Assembly: GCF_000729995.1 (NCBI RefSeq)
Contig: NZ_JNFG01000003.1
Span: 186,001 to 250,000 of the forward strand
DNA length: 64,000 bases
Reading direction: 5' to 3'
Source of the DNA: Caballeronia sordidicola
GTDB lineage: Bacteria > Pseudomonadota > Gammaproteobacteria > Burkholderiales > Burkholderiaceae
Shown here piece after piece: positions 55,658-64,000 of this stretch. Below the pieces are notes generated by a model. It searched no databases. It was not told the origin of the DNA and saw only the letters and a list, made by a program, of their open reading frames with translations. Within the stretch, counting starts at the first letter, position 1; each line of letters starts with the position of its first letter. The position numbers and the translations under genes were made by a program.

Positions 55658-56073
55658 CGTGAGTGATCCTTCAGTTTTCAGGTTTTGATTCGGTTTCGAG
55701 ATGTTCAGTTTGAGCGGTCGTTTTTATAGGTCAGATCGCTCGAGCTTACTTTCGATCGCTTTCGGTCAAATCTTCGGGCCGGCCGTGAACGATGATTCAT
55801 CGGATGCGGGCTACGACGCAGGTTACAACGATAGCTTCACGCTTTCCTTCTGATCCCGCCGTCGCGCTTCGCTTGTGGTCTTTGCCCTGGACTGCAGGTT
55901 GCGCGCCTCTCCAACGCTATATGGCCGCACTCGCCAGCATTCCAGAGCACGGTATGCCGGACAGCTGGGTTAGCAATCTTGCCAATCTTTTTACCATTCT
56001 CTGCTTTCGTTGCAATTGCAGTTGAGCAATTCCGGGTATACCACGCTCATTCTTCATGCGTATTTTTCAACTT
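55658..56073. other. 416-bp gap inside the fucose-type cluster
   Basis: A gap within an otherwise tight gene string. No ribosome-site-preceded gene was found. A plus-strand frame at 55792-56025 (77 residues) lacks a ribosome site and family-like features. The pathway's missing 2-keto-3-deoxy-L-fuconate dehydrogenase is not in this space. It may contain a separate promoter for the hydrolase. Confidence 0.4.
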
Positions 56074-56916
56074 TTACAGCCGGTAAAACTCGCGGGCGCT
56101 GTCGCCGAAGATTGCCTGCTGCGCGGACACATCAAGATGCGCCGTCAATTGCCGCGCTGCGTCAAACCACTGTGCATAGTCGCCGTTCAGGTTCAGCACC
56201 GGCCAGTCGCTGCCCCACATCAGCCGCTCATGCCCAAAACAGTCGAGAAGATGATCAACATAGGGCTTGAGCGTTGCCACAGACCAAGCGGGCGCGGCTT
56301 CCGTCGCCAGACCCGATAGTTTGCAAACCAGCCGTTGTGGCAGCGCGGCCAATTCAGCGATGCCGTCCGCCCAGCTTTGCCATGTCGCGTGACCATCCCT
56401 GATTTGCGGCTTCGCACCATGATCGACGACGATTCGCAGCTGAGGAAAACGCGCGGCGAACACCTTCAACGAAGGCACATGGCGCGAAAAAATCAATGCA
56501 TCGAAAGCTAGATCGTTTTTTATCAGCGCGTGAATTGCCGGAGCCAGAGCGGGATTTTCGATCCAGCGGTCGTCGGGCAGATCCTGCAGCATCGGGCGCA
56601 CGCCCTTGAGTTTAGGTTCACGCGCCAGTTCGTCGATCAACTCGACACTATTCGGCGCATCAAGCGGAACCCAGCCAACAATGCCGGCGATAGACACGTC
56701 CTTGCGAGCGAGATCGAGTAGATAGCGCGTTTCATCGACCGTCGGCGCGGCCTGGACGACCACGGTGCGCGCAACGTGAGTTGCGTCACGAAGAGGCTTC
56801 AGATCAGCGGGACCGAAAACGCGGTACAAGGTCTGCAACTCGGGCGTCAACCAGCCATAGTCACCACGCGATGGGTCCCAGAAATGCTGATGCGCATCGA
56901 TCCGTTCATCGCTCAT
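56074..56916 (-). CDS. Amidohydrolase-2 family lactonase (L-fucono-1,5-lactonase-like)
   Basis: A 280-residue TIM-barrel hydrolase of the COG3618 group. Metal/active-site signatures are IDAHQHFWDPSRGDYGWL near the N-terminus, RIVVDHGAKPQI and the C-terminal Asp in RLMWGSDWPVLNLNGDY. COG3618 members of Burkholderia hydrolyse L-fucono-1,5-lactone, which fits the cluster. It overlaps the aldo/keto reductase gene by 4 bp, so the lactone-forming and lactone-opening enzymes are coupled. Confidence 0.9.
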   Translation of the reverse strand: MSDERIDAHQHFWDPSRGDYGWLTPELQTLYRVFGPADLKPLRDATHVARTVVVQAAPTVDETRYLLDLARKDVSIAGIVGWVPLDAPNSVELIDELAREPKLKGVRPMLQDLPDDRWIENPALAPAIHALIKNDLAFDALIFSRHVPSLKVFAARFPQLRIVVDHGAKPQIRDGHATWQSWADGIAELAALPQRLVCKLSGLATEAAPAWSVATLKPYVDHLLDCFGHERLMWGSDWPVLNLNGDYAQWFDAARQLTAHLDVSAQQAIFGDSAREFYRL

Positions 56917-58028
56917 GGTTTTCCTGCGTCGGTGTGATCGATGCCTGTTTGATCAATGCCTGCTTGATCCATGCGTGGCACAGGCGCGTCACGATGCAAC
57001 AAACCGGCCGCTCGCAACGCTTCCCATAAAGCGTCAGGCAGCGGATCAGCGAACGAAGCCGCGTTCAAACGCACTTCCGCTGGATTTCGTGCGCCCATGA
57101 GGACCGTGGCCACAACTTTATGCGCATAAGGAAACTGCAGCGCTGCGCTCGACAACGCGACACCATGCGCACGGCAGATCCGTTCCAGCGCATCGACGCG
57201 TTCGATAATCGACGGCGGTGCATCGCCGTAATTGAACTTTAGATTGTCCGGTTTTGGCGCTGTATCGGACGTCAGTCCCCGGGCGAGAATGCCCGAATTG
57301 AACGCACCGCCCAACAGGATGCTGACGCCGCGCTTCTCGCATTCCGGCAGCAAGTCATCAAGTACCGCCTGCTCCAACAAGGTATAGCGTCCCGCCAGCA
57401 ACGCGCAATCGATGTTGAATTCCGCCATCGCCTCCTGGATTGCAGCCCCTTCGTTCACACCGAGCCCAACCGCTTTTACGCCCCGCGATGTACGCAGTTC
57501 ATCCAGCGCCCGGAAACCGCCTTCGTCCGTCAGTTGCCACCAGTAACGCGCATTGTTTTCGCCGTGCGTGACGCGGCCGATATCGTGGATCAGCACGATG
57601 TCGATATCGACGATACCCATGCGTTGCTGACTGTCTTCGAACGATCGCAGAATGCCGTCGTAGGTGTAGTCGTAGATTGCCTGGAACGGCAGCGGATCCG
57701 ACCAGCCTTCGTTGCCGTCGTACGGCGTGGTGCGAGGGACAAAGCGCCGGCCAACCTTGGTCGACAACACGTAATCTTCGCGCGGGTATTGGCGCAACGC
57801 GTCGCCTATCCGGTGTTCGGCTTTCGTGTGACCGTAGTGCGGAGCGGTATCGAAGAAACGGATACCGCTTTGCCACGCCGCGTCCACGGTCGCCTGCGCG
57901 TCTGCCTCGGAAAGCTCGTGATACAGGCCGCCAAGCGGCGCACTGCCCAACGACAACGCTGTGACTTCCAGCGAGGTCTTGCCCACTTTGCGCTTTTTCA
58001 CAACGGGATTTCCGGTCATTGGGTTCAT
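56913..58028 (-). CDS. Aldo/keto reductase, probable L-fucose (aldose) 1-dehydrogenase
   Basis: A 371-residue aldo/keto reductase. The catalytic tetrad is visible as Asp and Tyr in FFDTAPHYGHTKAEHRIGDA, Lys in YVLSTKVGRRF and His in DIVLIHDIGR. The family member D-threo-aldose 1-dehydrogenase oxidises L-fucose and related sugars to the 1,5-lactone. The start at 58028 (MNPMTGNPVVKKRKVGKTS) is chosen by family length; upstream ATGs at 58100 or 58148 run into the dehydratase gene. The ribosome site is weak. It overlaps the lactonase gene by 4 bp. Confidence 0.88.
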   Translation of the reverse strand: MNPMTGNPVVKKRKVGKTSLEVTALSLGSAPLGGLYHELSEADAQATVDAAWQSGIRFFDTAPHYGHTKAEHRIGDALRQYPREDYVLSTKVGRRFVPRTTPYDGNEGWSDPLPFQAIYDYTYDGILRSFEDSQQRMGIVDIDIVLIHDIGRVTHGENNARYWWQLTDEGGFRALDELRTSRGVKAVGLGVNEGAAIQEAMAEFNIDCALLAGRYTLLEQAVLDDLLPECEKRGVSILLGGAFNSGILARGLTSDTAPKPDNLKFNYGDAPPSIIERVDALERICRAHGVALSSAALQFPYAHKVVATVLMGARNPAEVRLNAASFADPLPDALWEALRAAGLLHRDAPVPRMDQAGIDQTGIDHTDAGKP

Positions 58029-58074
58029 TGCGTTGGACTTGTTGTCGTGCTCAAACTTGGGCTCAAAGTAAGGC

Positions 58075-59364
58075 TCAAATCGACGTAATCGATACCGCAT
58101 GCCGCGGCGCGGCGCTCGCCGGCAAGCACGCCGGACCGACCGGATCAAAAGTCTTGTAGGTCAGGATGAATTCCTGATGGCCCAGCGATTCCGACTTGGA
58201 CGCGGTGCCGGCCGCCACGCTCACGGTGGCATCGAATACTTCGCGGCCAACTTCGTCCAGCGTGGCACGGCCTTCCAGAATGCGGCCCGCATCCACGTCC
58301 ATGTCGCCGGAAAGATTTCGATAGGTCGCCGGATTAGCGCACACCTTGATAACGGGCGAAATGGCCGAACCGACCACCGAACCACGTCCGGTCGTGAACA
58401 GGATCACGTGCGCTCCACAAGCAATCAGCTCGCCGATTTCCGCGTTGTCGCTAATGTTCGGAAAGCCGAAACGCGGTTCGCCATCGGGAACGACATCGAG
58501 CAGATACAACCCTCCGACGGGCGGAATGTCACCGGGCTTGACGATCCCCACAATGGGCGATGCACCGCTTTTCGCATACGCGCCGAGTGACTTTTCTTCC
58601 TGCGTGGTAAGGCCGCCATCCGCATTGCCCACCGCAAACGAACCGTGTCCCATGATCGAGTAATAGCGCGCGGCCTTGTCCACGCACGCGACAATTTCAC
58701 GGCCCAGTTCCGGCCGCGCCGCCCGGCTTTCCATGTGAAATTCGCAGCCGACCAGTTCGCCGGTTTCCTCGAAAATGCACGCAGCGCCGGCGTCGATCAA
58801 CGCATCGAAGGCGCGGCCCACAGCGGGATTTGCCGTAATGCCGCTGGTGCCGTCCGAGCCCCCGCAAATCGTGCCGACGATCAATTCGTCGAGCGCCATC
58901 GGCACTTTCGGTTGCTGCGCGAGCGTCGCACGAACGTCGCGAATCCAGTCCATGCCATTCTGGATCGTGCTGCGCGTCCCGCCTTTTTCCTGGATCGTCA
59001 GCACCTCGGCCGGGCGGCCACTCGCGCGCACGGCGTCGACCAGGTAGTGCTTGTTCATGCTCTCGCAGCCGAGCGAGACGAACAGGACCGCGCCCACGTT
59101 CGGGTGCGTGGTCAATCGCTCCATCATCTTTTCGGCATAGCCGTTCGGGTAGCAGCCCGGGAAGCCGATCAGGTGCACGGGCGGTTCGCGATCAGCAGCG
59201 GGGTCGTCGAAGGCGTCGAACGCCGGACGAAATCGCGTGACGATTTCCCTCGCCACGTGATGCGCGCATTCGACGAGATACGCAACTGCGATTACGTTGC
59301 GGATGCCCTTGCGCCCATCGGCACGCAGGAATCCTTGAAGCGGCGGAGTGGTGGTAGCAGTCAT
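58075..59364 (-). CDS. UxaA-family dehydratase, large part (altronate/L-fuconate dehydratase-like)
   Basis: A 429-residue protein matching the C-terminal domain of altronate/galactarate dehydratases. Motifs are GFLRADGRKGIRNVIAVAYL, HLIGFPGCYPNGYAEKMM, SLGCESMN, TICGGSDGTSGITANPAVG, FEETGELVGCE and VILFTTGRGSVVGSAISPV. Here it probably dehydrates L-fuconate to 2-keto-3-deoxy-L-fuconate. ATG 59364 comes 4 bp after the stop of the small subunit gene; the longer frame to 59463 is the shadow of that gene. The more usual L-fuconate dehydratase is an enolase-superfamily enzyme, so this is a non-homologous replacement. Confidence 0.87.
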   Translation of the reverse strand: MTATTTPPLQGFLRADGRKGIRNVIAVAYLVECAHHVAREIVTRFRPAFDAFDDPAADREPPVHLIGFPGCYPNGYAEKMMERLTTHPNVGAVLFVSLGCESMNKHYLVDAVRASGRPAEVLTIQEKGGTRSTIQNGMDWIRDVRATLAQQPKVPMALDELIVGTICGGSDGTSGITANPAVGRAFDALIDAGAACIFEETGELVGCEFHMESRAARPELGREIVACVDKAARYYSIMGHGSFAVGNADGGLTTQEEKSLGAYAKSGASPIVGIVKPGDIPPVGGLYLLDVVPDGEPRFGFPNISDNAEIGELIACGAHVILFTTGRGSVVGSAISPVIKVCANPATYRNLSGDMDVDAGRILEGRATLDEVGREVFDATVSVAAGTASKSESLGHQEFILTYKTFDPVGPACLPASAAPRHAVSITSI

Positions 59365-59368
59365 TGGC

Positions 59369-59707
59369 TTAGCGGTCCCGGTGATCCACGAACGCATGGC
59401 CGGCGTCGTGGGTATAGGTCGGGAGATAGTCGCTCTCGAGATTGTGTGTATGCAGATGTTCACCGGGCTGAACGTCCGACGTCACATGGCCAATGATCGC
59501 GCCATATCGAAGCACCTTTTCGTCTGTCCGCAACGCGAGGCGAGCGACTTTGTGCCCAAGGTCGATGGTCTTTGCCAACGTGACGAACTCCCCCTCAATT
59601 TCCACACGCTCCCCAACTTGCAGGCGCGCGCCGGCAATCAGGCAATTGTCCTGCGGACTTTGAAGAATGAGCCGGGCGTCGGTGGATTTGTGAGGGGTTT
59701 GCTGCAC
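59369..59707 (-). CDS. UxaA-family dehydratase, small SAF-domain part
   Basis: A 112-residue protein equal to the N-terminal SAF domain of altronate dehydratase. It has SPQDNCLIAGARLQVGERVE, IDLGHKVARLAL (the GHKVA motif), YGAIIGHVTSDVQPGEHLHTHN. The start is GTG at 59707 with AAGGA before it. Dehydratase small and large domains are encoded by two genes here. First gene of the minus-strand string, divergent from the IclR gene. Confidence 0.9.
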   Translation of the reverse strand: MQQTPHKSTDARLILQSPQDNCLIAGARLQVGERVEIEGEFVTLAKTIDLGHKVARLALRTDEKVLRYGAIIGHVTSDVQPGEHLHTHNLESDYLPTYTHDAGHAFVDHRDR

Positions 59708-59897
59708 AGAAACGTCCTTGGAACGGATGGCATTCGGCGGTCATATGGGTAATGCCGCGGGTTTGCATCAGTACAATCATTTATCAGTGAACGTATTATT
59801 CATATGCGGACAAGTCGAAGTCAAGCTAACTGCGCCGCTGGGCGGTCCGTGTTTTCCCTTAGCATCTTGTTTTTAAGCGACTTAACTGAAGGCCATC
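59708..59897. promoter_or_regulatory. Divergent promoter region of the fucose-type cluster
   Basis: 190 bp between the divergent dehydratase and IclR genes. A short AT-rich dyad TGAA/TTCA (59788-59802, with CGTATTA between) is the best candidate for an IclR-type site, but its arms are only four bases. No firm promoter elements could be assigned. Confidence 0.4.
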
Positions 59898-60719
59898 ATG
59901 CAGGCAGACGATCCCACCGACGCGGACCGGTACCGCGCGCCCGCGCTGGATAAAGGTCTCGATATCCTCGAGCTGCTCGCTGAGCAAAAGGATGGACTCA
60001 CGCGCGCCGAGATCACGAAATCGCTCGGGCGCAACGCAAGCGAGATGTACCGGATGCTCGAGCGGCTGGTCGCGCGGCAGTACGTGGTGCGCTCGCCCGC
60101 GGGCGACCGTTATTCGCTGAGCCTGAAGTTGTATGCGCTCGCGCACCGGCATCCGCCGATGAACCGCCTGATCGCGGAAGCCTTGCCGGTCATGCAGCGT
60201 TTCGCCGATCGTGCGGAGCAGTCGTGTCATCTCGCCGCCTATGACCGGGGCAATCTGCTGGTGATCGCGCAGGTCGACGGGCCGGGAACATGGGGGATTT
60301 CGGTGCGGCTCGGCGCGCGAGTCGGGTTGATCGATACCGGTTCGGGCCGCGTGATCCTCGCGTTCCAGAGCGCGGAACAACGCGCGCACATGCTGGCCGA
60401 GCACACGCGTGTAAAGGGTGAGTCCGCGCTTGATCCGCTTGCGCTGGAAAATGCGTACGCCCAGATTCGCGCGGACGGTTTTCTGCATAAGGAGAGTCAG
60501 CAGACCTTCGGCGTGATGGACGTGAGTTTTCCGCTGCTTGGGCCATCGGGCCAGGCGATTGCGACATTGACGTGCCCGTATCTCAGGCGTATCGACGAAT
60601 ACGTGGCGCCCTCCATTAACGAGGTCAGTGCGCTGCTTGGTGAAGCGGCGGCGGCGCTTTCAATGTTTCGCGAACCGGACGTGGAGTTCAGTGATTCGCA
60701 GGGTTCGAGCGCGGCTTAG
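59898..60719 (+). CDS. IclR-family transcriptional regulator
   Basis: A 273-residue IclR protein. The winged HTH is at about 12-75 (LDILELLAEQKDGLTRAEIT; SLGRNASEMYRMLERLVARQ) and the effector domain has CHLAAYDRGNLLVIAQVDGP, GSGRVILAFQS and QTFGVMDVSFPLLGPSGQAI. It is divergent from the dehydratase-lactonase-hydrolase cluster and almost certainly controls it in response to a sugar acid intermediate. Confidence 0.93.
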   Translation: MQADDPTDADRYRAPALDKGLDILELLAEQKDGLTRAEITKSLGRNASEMYRMLERLVARQYVVRSPAGDRYSLSLKLYALAHRHPPMNRLIAEALPVMQRFADRAEQSCHLAAYDRGNLLVIAQVDGPGTWGISVRLGARVGLIDTGSGRVILAFQSAEQRAHMLAEHTRVKGESALDPLALENAYAQIRADGFLHKESQQTFGVMDVSFPLLGPSGQAIATLTCPYLRRIDEYVAPSINEVSALLGEAAAALSMFREPDVEFSDSQGSSAA

Positions 60720-60725
60720 GGGTGG

Positions 60726-60806
60726 GTGGCTTCGGCGGGGTAACTTCGGCGGGCTAATTCGATGAGTAACTTCGTTGGGTAACTTCGGCGAGCAATTTTA
60801 TTGGGA
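60726..60806. repeat. Short degenerate tandem repeat after the IclR gene
   Basis: Variants of TAACTTCGGCGGG recur four to five times at a 12-15 base period (CTTCGGCGGGG, TAACTTCGGCGGG, TAATTCGATGAG, TAACTTCGTTGGG, TAACTTCGGCGAG). It lies in the 240-bp gap before a hypothetical gene. No protein reading. Confidence 0.6.
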
Positions 60807-60959
60807 GATCAGGCGGAAAGTTTCAGGTCGATTCGTTGGGAAGTTCCGGTGCGCGGATTCGCCAGGTTCCAGATCCCCGCGACGCGTTAGAATGGCGACC
60901 CTCTCAAAAAAGCGGATCGTCGCTCCCAGCGACGTTTCGCGTCTTTTCTACGCAAGGCA

Positions 60960-61505
60960 ATGGCGAAACTCCTTTCCGATCCCGAATTTCAGCGCTTCTC
61001 CGAACTTCAGCAAAAGCAGTCCAGCTTCACGATCACGAGCGAGGAAGCGGACGAACTGCGCGATATTGTCGCCCACGCGCAGCAAAAGCGCGACGACCGC
61101 GCGGCCGCGATGCAGTCGATCGAAACGTTTATCAAGCAGTTCGACATTGGTGCGGACGAACTCTTTACGGCCGACCAGATCGCCGATGCCGCGCGCAATT
61201 TCGGCCTGATTCCCGCAGCGAAGAAAGAGCGCGTGCTGCCGCCGCAGTTGTCGTTCAACGGCAAACCGTATCAATGGACCACTCGCGCGCTGCCGGACGA
61301 CATTCGCGTTCCGCTGTTCGAAGCGTTCACGTCGGGCGCGTCGGTTAAAGCATTTATTGCCACGCCCAAGGACACTACGCGCTGCGCGGCGACGATCGCG
61401 CGTCTGGAGCGTGAAACCGGCAACACCTATGCCGATGCGTGGCTGGACGAGTTGGCGGTATCTCGTGCACAAGTCGACGAAGCGCTCGCAAAGCTGCCGG
61501 CTTGA
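60960..61505 (+). CDS. Conserved-looking hypothetical protein
   Basis: A 181-residue soluble protein, acidic and helical in the first half (FSELQQKQSSFTITSEEADE; LRDIVAHAQQKRDDRAAAMQ; FIKQFDIGADELFTADQIAD) and with a compact second half (LPPQLSFNGKPYQWTTRALP; RLERETGNTYADAWLDELAV). No membrane segment, signal peptide or known motif. AAGG precedes the ATG. Function unknown; convergent with the acyltransferase gene. Confidence 0.7.
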   Translation: MAKLLSDPEFQRFSELQQKQSSFTITSEEADELRDIVAHAQQKRDDRAAAMQSIETFIKQFDIGADELFTADQIADAARNFGLIPAAKKERVLPPQLSFNGKPYQWTTRALPDDIRVPLFEAFTSGASVKAFIATPKDTTRCAATIARLERETGNTYADAWLDELAVSRAQVDEALAKLPA

Positions 61506-61611
61506 TTCAAAGAGCAGCGCCTCGCGGGCAAGCATCTCGCAGCACACATTCTGGCCGCTCACCACGGCGGCCGGATGCCAGCGCTTCTCGCCTGCACGAC
61601 CTTCTCAGCCT

Positions 61612-64000
61612 TCATGACGGCAGCGCGCCGGCTTCTGCCTCTCCTTCAGCCAGCCGCATCCTGAAACCGGTCACGCCCGGATCCTCCGTGGCCGTTATCT
61701 CAAATCCCAAACGGCGCGCGAGTGCGATCATGCCGGTGTTCTCGCGCAACGCCTCGCCCACCAGCCAGCGTGTCCCGCGCGCGCGGCAATACGCGATGAT
61801 CCGAGTCAACAGCAAGAATCCCAGCCGCTTGCCCTTCTGATCCGAGCGCACCGCGACCGCGAACTCGGCCGTCTCGTTATCCGGATCGGCAATGGCGCGC
61901 GCCACCCCCAACGTCTCGATAGCGTCGTGTTCACCCGTGACGGCGATAAACGCCATCTCGCGGTCATAGTCGATCTGCGTCATCCGGGCGAGTTGCGAGT
62001 GATCGAAACTGCGCACGGAACTGAAGAAACGCAGACGCAGATCGTCCGGCGTCATCGCAGCAACGAAAGCGCTGTGGGCGGCTTCGTCGTCGGGACGGAT
62101 CGGCCGCACGGTGATAAGCAAGCTGTTCCAGTCGAGCGTTTCCTCCAGTTGCCGCGGATACGGTTGGATGGCGAGCGGCGTGCGATGCGCGGCCAGCGTC
62201 AGATGGGGTTCATACACGACGACCGCCTGACGGGTCACGCGCACCGTCAGCCGCAACGCGACAATCTGCTCGATCTCGCAGACAGCCTGCGACAAGGCCG
62301 TTAACGCCGCCAGCAAATTCTCCGCAGGGAGTTCGCGTGCCCTCGGCGAACGCATCACGAGGTCTCGCGCCAACACCGGGTTGAGCGGTGGAAATGCAAA
62401 TTCGTGCATTGCGTCCGGCAAACCGAGCGCGCCAACAGCCTTGAACTCAAACACCGGTCCGAACACACGATGATTCAGCAAGCGGACATCGATTTCGATG
62501 GCATCGACGCTGCGCGGGCCTGCCGACCCCGCCTTGACCACAACGCCAAACTGCGCCAGCACCCGCGACGCCCGCTCGCCGTCCAGTTCCGCAACGCCCG
62601 CCGTCAATGCTGCCATGACCTGGGCCTGCGCGCTGTCCAGTGCGACCAGGGTCTGAGGGCGCGGCCCATCGGGCGTCTGCATCAACATCTCGCGGCCCTG
62701 ACGATAATCCACCAGCCGTGCGAAACCTCGTGCCAGGCGTTGAGGCGTGGTGTGGACGGGAATGCCGTGGGCGTGCAAGGCGTCACGCGTGGCCCGATCC
62801 ACGCAGCCGAGAAAGCAAGTCAGCAAACCGCGATACGCGTGACTTTGCTGCTCGATCAGCACGCGCGCGACTTCCGCGACCGGCGCGGTGTGCGTTGGCG
62901 CGTGGACCACGAACGCCGTCCCGGTCTCGCGATGCGGCGCCAGCGCTTCGAGCGCCGCTCCAAAGTCCGCCGCAGTGGCGGTGTCTCCGAGTTGTAGCGG
63001 GTTCTCCAGACGCGCGTGGGGCAGCACGGCGGCGACCGACGCGCGCGCGGCCTCGGGCCAGAGCGCGAGCGCGTCGCCGGCTGCGGCGAACGCGTCGGCA
63101 GCGAGCGCGGCCACGCCGCGATCGCTGGTGATGACGGTCGCCCGGTCGCTTGCGGCTACGCGGCCCACCCCGAGGGTTTCGATTTCGTCGAGCAGGTCGT
63201 CGAGCGAGTCCACCCGTACCAGGCCGGCACGCCGGAAAGCGGCGCTGTACAGCGCATCGAAAGGATCATCGTGGCCTGTGCGTAAAACCAGCACGGGTTT
63301 GTTGCGCGCGGCCGCCCGCGCCGCCGACATGAATTTGCGCGCCATCCGCACCGATTCGATGGCCATCAGGATCGCGCGCGTCCGTGAGTCGCTTGCGAGG
63401 AAATCCAGGATATCCCCCACGTCGACGTCAGCCTCGTCGCCCAGCGCGACCACCCGCGAAAAACCCAGGCCACGTGCGTTCGCCCAGCCCATCACACCGT
63501 TGGTCAGCGCATTCGACGCCGATACCCACGCCACCCCGCCCGCCGCAATGGCGCATGACGGCGCCCCCAGCACCGCGCCCACAGCCGGGGTCATCACGCC
63601 GACACTCGCCGGGCCGACCACACGCAGCAAAAACGGCCGTGCAGCCGCAAGCGTACGGCGCGTCCAGTCGCGGCCCTCCGGTTCGCCTGCCTGCCCCGCC
63701 TGCCCGATTATGACCACCGCCCGCGTGCCACGCGCTCCCAGTTGGCTGACGATCGCGGGCCACGTGGGTGGTGGCGTGCACAACACCGCCACGGTCGGTA
63801 TATCCGGCAAGTCGTCGATGCGCGCGAACACCGCGGCCCCATTCAACTGATGATGCTTCGGATTCACCGGCCAGACAGGGCCCGCGAAGTTGGCAGCGCT
63901 TAGCCGCGACCACACCATTTCACCGATGCTGCCCGCACGCAGCGACGCCCCGATCACGGCAATCGACTTCGGGTTAAACAGTGCGTCGAGATTACGTACG
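61612..64000 (-). CDS. Acyl-CoA synthetase (NDP-forming)-GNAT fusion, protein acetyltransferase-like, 5' end cut off
   Basis: The frame is open through the right edge: codons before the apparent start at 63957 read RNLDALFNPKSIAVIGASLR, the usual beginning of this family, so the true start is beyond 64000. Domains in order are CoA-binding (GPVWPVNPKHHQLNG), ligase-CoA regions, a short ATP-grasp remnant (FGPVFEFKAVGALGLP) and a C-terminal GNAT domain (TVRPIRPDDEAAHSAFVAAM; AVAVRSDQKGKRLGFLLLTR). Pat-type proteins of this build acetylate lysines of acetyl-CoA synthetases. The ATP-grasp segment seems shortened by roughly 90 residues compared with full-length relatives. Confidence 0.88.
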   Translation of the reverse strand, partial: VRNLDALFNPKSIAVIGASLRAGSIGEMVWSRLSAANFAGPVWPVNPKHHQLNGAAVFARIDDLPDIPTVAVLCTPPPTWPAIVSQLGARGTRAVVIIGQAGQAGEPEGRDWTRRTLAAARPFLLRVVGPASVGVMTPAVGAVLGAPSCAIAAGGVAWVSASNALTNGVMGWANARGLGFSRVVALGDEADVDVGDILDFLASDSRTRAILMAIESVRMARKFMSAARAAARNKPVLVLRTGHDDPFDALYSAAFRRAGLVRVDSLDDLLDEIETLGVGRVAASDRATVITSDRGVAALAADAFAAAGDALALWPEAARASVAAVLPHARLENPLQLGDTATAADFGAALEALAPHRETGTAFVVHAPTHTAPVAEVARVLIEQQSHAYRGLLTCFLGCVDRATRDALHAHGIPVHTTPQRLARGFARLVDYRQGREMLMQTPDGPRPQTLVALDSAQAQVMAALTAGVAELDGERASRVLAQFGVVVKAGSAGPRSVDAIEIDVRLLNHRVFGPVFEFKAVGALGLPDAMHEFAFPPLNPVLARDLVMRSPRARELPAENLLAALTALSQAVCEIEQIVALRLTVRVTRQAVVVYEPHLTLAAHRTPLAIQPYPRQLEETLDWNSLLITVRPIRPDDEAAHSAFVAAMTPDDLRLRFFSSVRSFDHSQLARMTQIDYDREMAFIAVTGEHDAIETLGVARAIADPDNETAEFAVAVRSDQKGKRLGFLLLTRIIAYCRARGTRWLVGEALRENTGMIALARRLGFEITATEDPGVTGFRMRLAEGEAEAGALPS

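Noticed and set aside
55792..56025. A 77-codon plus-strand frame in the gap of the fucose-type cluster
   Set aside because: No ribosome site, no signal or domain, and it is opposite to the operon direction; kept only as a note on the gap.

Overview
The window looks like a piece of a Burkholderiaceae chromosome, most likely Paraburkholderia or Caballeronia. This rests on gene content and gene order (betIBA, soxBDAG with a FolB homologue, choVWX with GlxA-type regulators, a cepacian-like exopolysaccharide set) and on the high-GC coding style. No rRNA, tRNA, CRISPR array, transposase or integrase was seen. Two genes run off the ends: a GlxA-type regulator at the left edge and an acyl-CoA synthetase/GNAT fusion at the right edge.

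Layout. (1) 1-6116: end of a GlxA/AraC regulator, glutathione-independent formaldehyde dehydrogenase, then divergent betI-betB-betA (choline to glycine betaine). A perfect 30-bp palindrome lies in the shared promoter. (2) 6117-18109: a 0.68-kb AT-rich leader and a nine-gene Wzx/Wzy-type exopolysaccharide operon (initiating transferase, export lipoprotein, tyrosine phosphatase, tyrosine autokinase, polymerase, two glycosyltransferases, pyruvyl transferase, flippase). (3) 18111-25601 on the minus strand: sdaA, soxB, soxD, soxA, soxG, a FolB homologue and a small helical protein, i.e. sarcosine to glycine, methylene-THF/formaldehyde and serine to pyruvate. (4) 25915-36835: small exported proteins, a GlxA-type regulator, the choline ABC transporter with another GlxA-type regulator inside its gene string, a divergent chemoreceptor, and a flavin reductase/hydroxyacyl-CoA dehydrogenase pair. 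(5) 37396-40096: a 50-residue gene with dyads in its leader, and a FUSC-type membrane protein. (6) 40097-49984: a regulatory-looking intergenic region, an MFS transporter with a porin, then a LysR-centred locus (DUF3100-type membrane protein, aldehyde dehydrogenase, beta-hydroxyacid dehydrogenase, LysR, serine acetyltransferase, glyoxalase-fold protein). (7) 50052-54409: a low-complexity membrane protein, MgtC-like protein, AGE epimerase and thioesterase. (8) 54809-60719: an L-fucose-type sugar oxidation cluster with an IclR regulator. (9) 60960-64000: a hypothetical protein and the acyltransferase fusion.

How the parts fit. Regions 1, 3 and 4 together cover uptake, sensing and stepwise catabolism of choline via glycine betaine, sarcosine, glycine and serine to pyruvate, with formaldehyde dehydrogenase and a folate-pathway homologue handling the released one-carbon units. 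The dimethylglycine and betaine demethylases are not in the window. The exopolysaccharide operon sits inside this catabolic neighbourhood. The best candidate for an undescribed system is the LysR locus at 43285-49984: two near-identical dyads, at 47216-47232 and 48211-48226, tie the divergent dehydrogenase/DUF3100 operon to the serine acetyltransferase-glyoxalase pair. Its substrate cannot be read from the sequence.
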